From NCBI GenBank assembly GCA_900542085.1, contig UQMK01000009.1:1-64000 (forward strand): a stretch of 64,000 nt of DNA, in the 5' to 3' direction. The DNA is from an uncultured Collinsella sp. (lineage in GTDB: Bacteria > Actinomycetota > Coriobacteriia > Coriobacteriales > Coriobacteriaceae). The notes under the pieces were generated by a model, which was given only the letters and a program-made list of their open reading frames with translations, searched no databases and was not told the origin of the DNA. This document shows, in pieces, positions 20,092 through 26,938 of the stretch. The position numbers and the translations under genes are program-made. Position 1 is the stretch's first letter, and every line of letters begins with the position of its first letter.

Positions 20092-20120
20092 ATGATAGCA
20101 GGATTGCCTCTTCCTGCCAA
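20092..20120 (-). promoter_or_regulatory. rpsB-tsf promoter
   Basis: Minus-strand TTGGCA (20115-20120), 17-base spacer, TATCAT (20092-20097) preceded by TGC: a good sigma-70 promoter with an extended -10. Confidence 0.75.
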
Positions 20121-20168
20121 CCCGCAATCAAAACCACACACCTCGGTGCGGCGCGGGAGGCCCTTCTC

Positions 20169-21089
20169 CTACTCGCCGCGGGGGTGTGCCTGACTCACGG
20201 CACGCTTGAGTCGGTCGGGCGTGAGGTGCGTATAGATCTGCGTCGTGGACAAGCTCGCATGCCCCAGCAGCTCCTGAACCGAGCGCAGATCCGCGCCGCC
20301 CTCGAGCAGGTCGGTCGCAAAGGTGTGGCGCATCGCATGCGGGGCGATGTCGGCAGGAATGCCGGCAAGTGCCGCAAGCATGTGGAACCGCCTTCTGAGC
20401 ATGGCTGCACTCATGCGGTTTCCGCGCGCCGAGATAAACAGCGGATGCAAGCCGTTCGCACTATCGACACGCTTTGCCTGCACAAGGAGATGTGGCCTCC
20501 CCTCCTCAATATAGCGACGAGTCGCCTCGAGAGCGCGCCGATAGAGGGGCACGATACGCTCCTTGCTCCCCTTGCCCCAAAGTCGCAGCGTTCGCTCTGA
20601 CCAAGCAATGGACTCCACGTTGAGCGCCGCGAGCTCCGAGATTCGCGCGCCGGAGGCATAGAGCAGCTCGAGCATCGCTGCATCACGCAGCCCCGCAGGC
20701 GTCGATGTGTCGGGGGCCTTGAGCAACGCCTCGACTTGCCGGGTCGTCAGCACACCGGGAAGATCGCGCGGCAGCTTGGGCGAGGATATCGCCGAGACCG
20801 CATCGCCCTCAACGATTCCCTCGGCAGCCATCCACCGATAGAGCGAGCGAATGGCAGACAGGTGTGCCGCAAGGGTCCGAGCCGCCACCTGGCCACGCGA
20901 CAGCTCGGCCAAATAGGAACGAACGGTCCTTACGTCGGCGGCGCGAGCGTCGATGCCCCCGCGGTCACACCACGCGGCGAAGCGCTCGAGCCGCGAGGCG
21001 TAGGCGGTTACCGTATTGGGAGCGAGTCCTTCGACGCGTGCAATGTAGGCAATGAACGAGTCGACGGCATCGTACAGGTCAAAAGCTAT
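20169..21089 (-). CDS. xerC: Tyrosine recombinase XerC-like; true start codon unclear
   Basis: About 306 residues if read from the end of trmFO. Resolves chromosome dimers at dif. The catalytic residues are present: Arg in SGARISEL, Lys in GKGSKER, HAMRHTF, and LGHASLSTTQIYTHL. The first ordinary start is TTG at 20912, giving 247 residues, but the frame upstream encodes a full N-terminal SAM-like domain (YIARVEGLAPNTVTAYASRL), so translation must begin earlier. No ATG, GTG or TTG is in frame there; an ATA at 21089, overlapping the trmFO stop and nine bases after GGAGG, and a CTG at 21077 are candidates. Function is confident, start is not. Confidence 0.85.
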   Translation of the reverse strand: MAFDLYDAVDSFIAYIARVEGLAPNTVTAYASRLERFAAWCDRGGIDARAADVRTVRSYLAELSRGQVAARTLAAHLSAIRSLYRWMAAEGIVEGDAVSAISSPKLPRDLPGVLTTRQVEALLKAPDTSTPAGLRDAAMLELLYASGARISELAALNVESIAWSERTLRLWGKGSKERIVPLYRRALEATRRYIEEGRPHLLVQAKRVDSANGLHPLFISARGNRMSAAMLRRRFHMLAALAGIPADIAPHAMRHTFATDLLEGGADLRSVQELLGHASLSTTQIYTHLTPDRLKRAVSQAHPRGE

Positions 21090-22423
21090 GACCTCTCGCC
21101 TCCAAACAGATCGGAGCGCGTTTCGAGATAGGCATCCAAGGCCTTGAGGGCGCGGTCCGCGTAAGCCTGGTAACGATCGCGCTTGCTGCGACGCTTACCG
21201 TCCTCGAGCGGCGGCACAAGACCAAAGTTGACGTGCATGGGCTGGTAGCCCACCGTAGCCGGATCGGTCGCATACCCCACAAGCGCACCCAGGGCACCCA
21301 CGCGCGGCAGCTCGACGCCCGCAGCACCGATAGCCTCGGCATAGGTGTTGAGCGCGGCGAGCAGACCCGTCGCCACGGCCTCCATGTACCCCTCGGTACC
21401 GGTAATCTGGCCGGCAAGACGCACGCTCGTGCCGGGAACGGCAAAGGTGCCGTCGAGCACGTGCGGAGCATCGACAAAGGTGTTGCGGTGCATGACGCCG
21501 TAGCGGAAGAACTCGGCGTTCTCCAGGCCGGGAACCATATGGAAGACGCGCTTCTGTTCGCCGAAGGTCAGGTTGGTCTGGAAGCCAACCAAGTTATAGG
21601 CGGTCTTCTCCTTGTTCTCGGCGCGCAGCTGAATTGCCGCCCAGGGACGGCGACCAGTGCGCGGGTCGGTGAGCCCGACGGGCTTCATGGCGCCAAAGCG
21701 GATGGCATCCTTGCCCGTGCGCGCAACCTCCTCGGCAGGCTGGCAGGCCTGGAACAGGTCCCCGCCCTCAAAATCCTTGAGCACCACGCGATCGGCCGTA
21801 GTGAGCGCCTCGATAAAGGCCTCGTACTCTTCCTTGTTGAGCGGGGCGTTGAGATAGTCGCCACTCCCCTGTTCCTCGTAGCGCGACTGCGAGAACAGCA
21901 CGTCCATATCGAGCGTGGAGGCATCGACGATCGGCGCGGCCGCGTCAAAGAACGCCAGGGCGTCACCACCGACGAGCTTCATGACCTCCTCACTCAATGC
22001 CGGCGAGCATAGGGGGCCCGCGGCGATAACCACATGGCCCTCGGGGATCTGGGTGACCTCACCGTGGACGACCTCGATATTGGGGCGGGCGGCAACCTCG
22101 GCCTCGACGAGCTCGGAAAACTTGACGCGGTCGACCGCCAGGGCGCCGCCAGCGGGAACGGCCGCACGATGAGCGCAGTCGAGCAGCACCGAGCCCATGC
22201 GCTCGAGCTCGGCCTTCAGCAGACCGGCGGCGGAATCGGGACGGGTCGACTTAAACGAATTGGAGCAGACGAGCTCCGCCAAGTGATCGGTATGGTGGGC
22301 AGGAGAGCTCACCTGCGGGCGCATCTCGCACAGCTTTACGGCAAACCCGCGATCTGCCAGCTGAATCGCGCATTCCGATCCCGCCAGACCGCCACCGATA
22401 ACCGTCACCTGATCAAACAGCAT
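21086..22423 (-). CDS. trmFO: Methylenetetrahydrofolate-tRNA-(uracil-54-C5)-methyltransferase TrmFO
   Basis: 445 residues. Folate/FAD-dependent tRNA U54 methylation giving ribothymidine. The N-terminal FAD loop VIGGGLAGSECAIQLA, CSNSFKS and the C-terminal AGQITGTEGYMEAVATG are family hallmarks. The ATG at 22423 is nine bases from AAAGG; the TTG two codons earlier is too close. It lies between dprA and xerC, a common gram-positive order. Confidence 0.97.
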   Translation of the reverse strand: MLFDQVTVIGGGLAGSECAIQLADRGFAVKLCEMRPQVSSPAHHTDHLAELVCSNSFKSTRPDSAAGLLKAELERMGSVLLDCAHRAAVPAGGALAVDRVKFSELVEAEVAARPNIEVVHGEVTQIPEGHVVIAAGPLCSPALSEEVMKLVGGDALAFFDAAAPIVDASTLDMDVLFSQSRYEEQGSGDYLNAPLNKEEYEAFIEALTTADRVVLKDFEGGDLFQACQPAEEVARTGKDAIRFGAMKPVGLTDPRTGRRPWAAIQLRAENKEKTAYNLVGFQTNLTFGEQKRVFHMVPGLENAEFFRYGVMHRNTFVDAPHVLDGTFAVPGTSVRLAGQITGTEGYMEAVATGLLAALNTYAEAIGAAGVELPRVGALGALVGYATDPATVGYQPMHVNFGLVPPLEDGKRRSKRDRYQAYADRALKALDAYLETRSDLFGGERS

Positions 22424-22437
22424 CTGCAAACACCTTT

Positions 22438-23370
22438 CTAATTGACACGTTTTCCATTGTGACCGAAGGGCGTCTGGGCGTGAAGGGCAAACTTGGAGGG
22501 CGCATACCTTCCATCCATCATGCGCTCGATGAGGCCCTCGAGCTCGAGCGAGCCCAGGAGCTTGAGCACACCGACGGCATCAAGGGAGACGAGTGTGGCG
22601 ATGTCTTCAACCTTGAGCGGCGAGGCGATGAGGGCATGCATCACGACCTGCTGTGTGGGGTCCAGATCCGCGATACCGGGCGCATCGGGACGTGAATAGC
22701 GCAGGGTACCGTAGATTCGAGAGATGGCCATCTCGATGGACTCCTCGTCAATAATGCAGCAGGCCCCGTTGGCAATGAGATAGTTGGTCCCGCGCGACTC
22801 GGGCGACAAAATGGAGCCCGGTACCGCAAGCAGTTCGCGCCCCAGGTCCATGGCGGCCTCCGCCGTGGAGAACGTACCCGAGGGCATGCCCGCCTCGGAC
22901 ACAAAGAGTGCCTGCGAAAGCGCGGCAATCACCCGGTTACGCCGCGGAAAGGCAAACTTACGCGGCCCCATACCCCAAGGCGAGATGGACACGACCGCAC
23001 CGCCCGTATCGATCGTGCGCGCGATAAGCCCCGCACTCGAACGCGGGTAGACCACGTCGGCGCCCGTACCCAAAACCAAGACGTGCCTGCCCCCGGCGTT
23101 GACCGCGGCCCAACCCGAGGCCTGGTCGCAGCCGACCGCGCCGCCCGAGACCACCGTCACCCCCGCCTCGACCGCAACTTTCGCGGCCAGCTCTGCCACG
23201 GCAAGGCCGTACGGCGAGGCCTTGCGCGCACCGATAATCGAGAGCGCCGGCATCGAGAGCACCTCCGGGTCGCCACGGACGAACAACGTCTGCGGCACAT
23301 CGGAAAGTTCCAGAACAGTAGCGGGAAACAGCCCATCACCGGGATGCAGTTCGTAGCGGACCTCACCCAT
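22438..23370 (-). CDS. dprA: DNA-processing protein DprA
   Basis: 310 residues. Loads RecA on incoming single-stranded DNA during transformation. The Rossmann-like core shows SIIGARKASPYG, VSGGAVGCDQASG, VLGTGADVVYP and FPRRNRVIAALS; a C-terminal winged-helix-like region follows. The ATG at 23370 overlaps the comM stop by one base and has GGAAGGAGG upstream. The open frame to 23529 lies in comM and is not used. With comM upstream this suggests a retained DNA-uptake route, although no uptake machinery is in the window. Confidence 0.95.
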   Translation of the reverse strand: MGEVRYELHPGDGLFPATVLELSDVPQTLFVRGDPEVLSMPALSIIGARKASPYGLAVAELAAKVAVEAGVTVVSGGAVGCDQASGWAAVNAGGRHVLVLGTGADVVYPRSSAGLIARTIDTGGAVVSISPWGMGPRKFAFPRRNRVIAALSQALFVSEAGMPSGTFSTAEAAMDLGRELLAVPGSILSPESRGTNYLIANGACCIIDEESIEMAISRIYGTLRYSRPDAPGIADLDPTQQVVMHALIASPLKVEDIATLVSLDAVGVLKLLGSLELEGLIERMMDGRYAPSKFALHAQTPFGHNGKRVN

Positions 23371-24893
23371 CACTGATCCCTCCTTCCCTGATACATCGCG
23401 GCCTCGAGCACGTGGTCTTGCGTCACCCGCTCGCTTTCGGCGACATCGGCAATCGTGCGTGCGATGCGAACCAGACGCACGATGCCGCGTCCCGTGAGAT
23501 GCGTGCGCTTCGACAGGCCAAGTACGCATTTCTCGGCGGCCTCGTCGAGTGCAAAGGTCGACACGACGCCGTCAATGGACCGTGACTCATCGTGCTCGGC
23601 CTCGGCATCCGCATCATCCATACGGGACTCGCGCCAGGCACGAAAAGCCCGACCGCGGACAACGTAGTCGCGCAGCTCGGCCGACGACATGCCCTCGGCG
23701 CCCTCGATAATCACCTGCGGATCGGGGCGGGTCACATCGAGCATCAGGTCGATACGGTCGGCCAAGGGACCGCGCAGCTTGGACCGGTAGCGCTCGACCA
23801 TCGATGCCGAACAGCGACACGGGACCTCGCGATCGCCCAAAAAGCCGCAGGGACAGGGATTGCTCGCCGCAAGCAGCTGAAAGCGCGAGGGAAACGTGAA
23901 GGCGCCATCGACGCGCACGATCCTGACATAGCCGCGCTCGATTGGCTGACGAAGCGTCTGCAGCACACCGGTGGGAAACTCGGCAAGCTCGTCCAAAAAG
24001 AGCACGCCGCCATGGGCAAGGCTGATCTCGCCCGGATGCACCGGGCGCCCCCCGCCAATAAGGCCCGCTGTCGAAATGCTGTGATGGGGACTTCGAAACG
24101 GCCGATGCCCCGCAAGCAGGCCATCGATATTCTCACCCAAGACCGAATGGATACACAGCGCCTCCTGCTGATCCTCGACGGAAAGCTCGGGCAAGATACC
24201 CGTCATGCGGCGCGCAAGCATGGTCTTGCCCGATCCCGGAGACCCGATCATAAGCAAGCCCAGCTCCCCTGCCGCCGCAAGCGCTATGCCGCGCTTGGCG
24301 ACCTCCTGCCCCAACACGTCGGCATAATCGAGCTCAGGCTCAAAGGTGGCCTCGAGCACTTCAGAATCCAGATAATGCCGAGCTGCCTCGCCCATACCGT
24401 GAGCAAGCTGCGACAGATGGTCGATAAAACCGCAGTCGACCCCCGAAAGCGGAACATGCTGGTCGGACCTACCGGCGATAAAAGACAACCCCATGTCGCG
24501 AGCCAGCAGCTGAAACGCTACTTCGCCCTTGACGGGAAGCACCGTGCCATCCAAGCCGAGCTCGCCGGCAATGAGGCAGCGGTCGAGATTGTCGCGGGGA
24601 ATCTGTCCATCGGCCGCAAGCACCGCAATGGCTATCGGCAGGTCAAAGCCGCTACCGGTCTTTCGGATATCGCCCGGTGCCAGATTGACCGTAATGCCCG
24701 AGCGCGGGATCTCGAATCCGGCAGAGCGCATCGCACAGCGAATGCGCCCGCGCGACTCCATGACCTCCATACTCGGGATGCCGAGCATCTGGATGCCCGG
24801 GATGCCGCCCGCGAGCGAAACCTCGACCGTGACGGGAATCGCCTCGACGCCGCGGATACAGGCTGCGTGAACGGCAAAAGTTTCGAACGCCAT
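23370..24893 (-). CDS. comM: YifB/ComM family Mg-chelatase-like AAA+ ATPase
   Basis: 507 residues. Hexameric helicase that promotes branch migration during natural transformation in studied species. An N-terminal Lon-protease-like domain (NLAPGDIRKTGSGFDLPIAI) is followed by the AAA+ core: Walker A GSPGSGKT, Walker B GGVLFLDELAEF, and the zinc-like cysteine loop NPCPCGFLGD...PCRC. The ATG at 24893 overlaps the yraN stop by one base; the longer frame to 25019 lies in yraN. Confidence 0.95.
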   Translation of the reverse strand: MAFETFAVHAACIRGVEAIPVTVEVSLAGGIPGIQMLGIPSMEVMESRGRIRCAMRSAGFEIPRSGITVNLAPGDIRKTGSGFDLPIAIAVLAADGQIPRDNLDRCLIAGELGLDGTVLPVKGEVAFQLLARDMGLSFIAGRSDQHVPLSGVDCGFIDHLSQLAHGMGEAARHYLDSEVLEATFEPELDYADVLGQEVAKRGIALAAAGELGLLMIGSPGSGKTMLARRMTGILPELSVEDQQEALCIHSVLGENIDGLLAGHRPFRSPHHSISTAGLIGGGRPVHPGEISLAHGGVLFLDELAEFPTGVLQTLRQPIERGYVRIVRVDGAFTFPSRFQLLAASNPCPCGFLGDREVPCRCSASMVERYRSKLRGPLADRIDLMLDVTRPDPQVIIEGAEGMSSAELRDYVVRGRAFRAWRESRMDDADAEAEHDESRSIDGVVSTFALDEAAEKCVLGLSKRTHLTGRGIVRLVRIARTIADVAESERVTQDHVLEAAMYQGRRDQ

Positions 24894-25378
24894 CACGACA
24901 CCTGCCAATCGAATGCATTGTACTGGTGCTCGATCTCGGCGATATGCCCGCCGCGAATGGTGACGCCCACGGCATCGAAGCGGATCGCCTTGAGCGGATA
25001 ATGCTCCATGAGATAACAACTCGCGATGCGACGATAGCGCCGCTGCTTTTGGGCGTTCACCGCTTCCTCGGGAAACACCCGCGTATCACAATCCAACGTA
25101 ACACGCCTGGTCTTGACCTCGGCCATCACCACCACATCGTCGAGCTCGTCGAGCAGCACCAGGTCGGCCTCGCCCTCCGAGCATCGATAGCCTTGTTCCA
25201 GCAATGCATAGCCGCGCTCGTTAAAGTAATCGATTGCGATAAGCTCGCCCAGCATACCGAGCTCGCGAGGACTGAGCCCCTTGATAAACTCAGGGGTGAT
25301 CGACCCGCAATCGAGCTCCCCCTCTTCCCAACGTTCCTTGAGCTGCTGTGTCTTGCTCATTTTGGCTGCGGCACACAT
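24893..25378 (-). CDS. YraN family (UPF0102) endonuclease-like protein
   Basis: 161 residues. Small PD-(D/E)XK nuclease-fold protein: GELIAIDYFNERGY, EADLVLLDELDDVVVMAEVKTR (read as short pieces E-x-D and E-V-K), and QKQRRYRRIA match the family. Function is unknown, perhaps in recombination given its constant position beside comM, dprA and rnhB. The ATG at 25378 is five bases from GGAAAGGAG. The first ~35 residues before the family core are an extension. Confidence 0.88.
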   Translation of the reverse strand: MCAAAKMSKTQQLKERWEEGELDCGSITPEFIKGLSPRELGMLGELIAIDYFNERGYALLEQGYRCSEGEADLVLLDELDDVVVMAEVKTRRVTLDCDTRVFPEEAVNAQKQRRYRRIASCYLMEHYPLKAIRFDAVGVTIRGGHIAEIEHQYNAFDWQVS

Positions 25379-25481
25379 GGGGTCTCCTTTCCCACTCCCT
25401 GCATTGCCTCGATAATGAGGGCAGGTTTCATGCGGGTAAGTACCGGAAGCAAACCAAGAGCCAACCAAATGCCGACAAATG

Positions 25482-25519
25482 AGGGGCCGCATGCAACAAT
25501 GGCGTTCCACGCGGCCCCT
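25482..25519 (-). terminator. Hairpin between rnhB and yraN
   Basis: Arms AGGGGCCGC/GCGGCCCCT with a 20-base loop; only a short U-containing tract follows, so termination is uncertain. The 188-base gap holds nothing else recognisable. Confidence 0.35.
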
Positions 25520-25566
25520 ACCAGCAGGTTTATGGAACCCTTAAGGTCCCTGTCTTCACAATTGAC

Positions 25567-26355
25567 CTAGAAAAGGCGCTCAGTCTGCAGAAAGTTTCCG
25601 CAAAAGCTCACACGATGCAGCGGAGAAAGACCATGTTTGCGAATGGCCTCGATGTGCTCGGGACTCGCATAGCCTTTCGATTCAGCCAAATGGTACTCAG
25701 GATACTCGGCATCGTACTCGACCATCATCTCGTCACGCGTGACCTTGGCCATGATGGATGCCGCAGCGATACAGGCGATCTTGGCATCGCCCTTCACCAC
25801 GTCACGTTCGTTGGGAACGGCACCCAGGGGGCTGCCGTCCATAAGCACGCAATCGGACTCGAGCCCCGTATCTGCCACCGCACCCGCGACAGCAGCTCGA
25901 ATGGCGCGGGCCATGCCCATCTCATCGATATCCGCAGGAGCGATATGGCAAAAACCGATGGCGGTCGCTACCTCGGCAATCTTCACCGAGAGCAGCTCAC
26001 GGCGCGCCGGCGTGAGCTTTTTGGAATCGTTGATGCCCCAGATGCGAGGCTCCATCGGAAGACACACGGCACACACGGTCAAGGGACCCGCTACCGAGCC
26101 ACGGCCCACCTCGTCGACGCCCACGACCACGCCATCACCGCCGAGCTCATGCATAAGCTCGTACATGCCGTTGACGCGCTCGCGTTCGGAAAGTTCCTTG
26201 GCATGGCGCTTAAGGGCACGTTCGCAAGCCTTGATCACCTGCTGGCGCGGATCCTCGCGATAATGCTCCACGAGGGCGGGAATCTCCTCGAACGTGGCGC
26301 TCGCCAGCTCGCCGGCAACCTGCGATGCCGAAACCGAGCTCGTCATATTGGCCAT
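25567..26355 (-). CDS. rnhB: Ribonuclease HII
   Basis: 262 residues. Removes ribonucleotides and RNA from RNA-DNA hybrids. The metal-binding VGVDEVGRGSVAGPL, INDSKKLT, and MDGSPLG are intact, with the later Asp in KGDAKIACIAAASI. An N-terminal helical extension of about 75 residues, seen in some RNase HII, precedes the core. The ATG at 26355 is seven bases after AAGGAGG. It follows rplS, a widely conserved pairing. Confidence 0.96.
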   Translation of the reverse strand: MANMTSSVSASQVAGELASATFEEIPALVEHYREDPRQQVIKACERALKRHAKELSERERVNGMYELMHELGGDGVVVGVDEVGRGSVAGPLTVCAVCLPMEPRIWGINDSKKLTPARRELLSVKIAEVATAIGFCHIAPADIDEMGMARAIRAAVAGAVADTGLESDCVLMDGSPLGAVPNERDVVKGDAKIACIAAASIMAKVTRDEMMVEYDAEYPEYHLAESKGYASPEHIEAIRKHGLSPLHRVSFCGNFLQTERLF

Positions 26356-26384
26356 ACCAGGCCCTCCTTGCATGCAAATCAGAT

Positions 26385-26414
26385 AAAAAGAAGGGCCACC
26401 CGAAGGTGACCCTT
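26385..26414 (-). terminator. rplS terminator
   Basis: Stem AAGGGTCACC/GGTGGCCCTT with a TTCG loop, then CTTTTT on the minus strand. It separates rplS from rnhB. Confidence 0.88.
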
Positions 26415-26448
26415 GTGTCCAAACGAGTGGACAGACGCTGCGATCTTC

Positions 26449-26790
26449 TTAGCGCTTCTCGGGGATGCGAGCAGCCTTGCCCACCTTGTCGCGGAGGTAG
26501 TACAGCTTGGCGCGACGGACGCGACCATGACGAACGACCTCGAGCTTGGCGATCTTGGGGCTGTGAAGCGGGAAGGTACGCTCAACACCGACACCGAAGG
26601 AAATCTTGCGGACGGTGAAGGTCTCGCGGGCACCGGCGCCGGCCATGCGGATGACGTCACCCTGGAAAACCTGGATGCGCTCGCGGTCGCCTTCCTTAAT
26701 GCGGTAGTGAACCTTGACGTTGTCGGCGACGCGGACCTGCGGGATGTCCTCGCGGATCTGCTGACGCTCGATTGCGCGGATGTAATCCAT
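26449..26790 (-). CDS. rplS: 50S ribosomal protein L19
   Basis: 113 residues. L19 at the 30S/50S interface. [26 protein letters not shown] and [13 protein letters not shown] are family landmarks. The ATG at 26790 follows AAGGA; a TTG two codons upstream is less likely. The gene has its own promoter and a hairpin leader and is separated from trmD, its usual neighbour, by about 10 kb. Confidence 0.98.
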   Translation of the reverse strand: MDYIRAIERQQIREDIPQVRVADNVKVHYRIKEGDRERIQVFQGDVIRMAGAGARETFTVRKISFGVGVERTFPLHSPKIAKLEVVRHGRVRRAKLYYLRDKVGKAARIPEKR

Positions 26791-26814
26791 GTGCAATTCC
26801 TTACTCTTCTAGAG

Positions 26815-26838
26815 GTGCCGTACCACCTTGGCCGGCAC
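26815..26838 (-). promoter_or_regulatory. Hairpin in rplS leader
   Basis: GTGCCG/CGGCAC arms enclose a 12-base loop, between the rplS promoter and its ribosome site. L19 leaders are known in other phyla; identity with them is not shown. Confidence 0.35.
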
Positions 26839-26859
26839 GTAGTTGAACAAACGTATTCG

Positions 26860-26887
26860 AGTATACACGCCACGACCTTGGCTGCAA
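26860..26887 (-). promoter_or_regulatory. rplS promoter
   Basis: Minus-strand TTGCAG (26882-26887), 16-base spacer, TATACT (26860-26865). A good sigma-70 match about 70 bases before the start codon. Confidence 0.75.
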
Positions 26888-26938
26888 GAACTATTTTGCC
26901 CGTGCGCAAAAAGACAAAAACACGCACCCTTTCTGCAC

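Noticed and set aside
23371..23529. N-terminal extension of DprA
   Set aside because: Lies within comM, is Arg/His-rich without homology, and a well-placed ATG with GGAAGGAGG exists at 23370.
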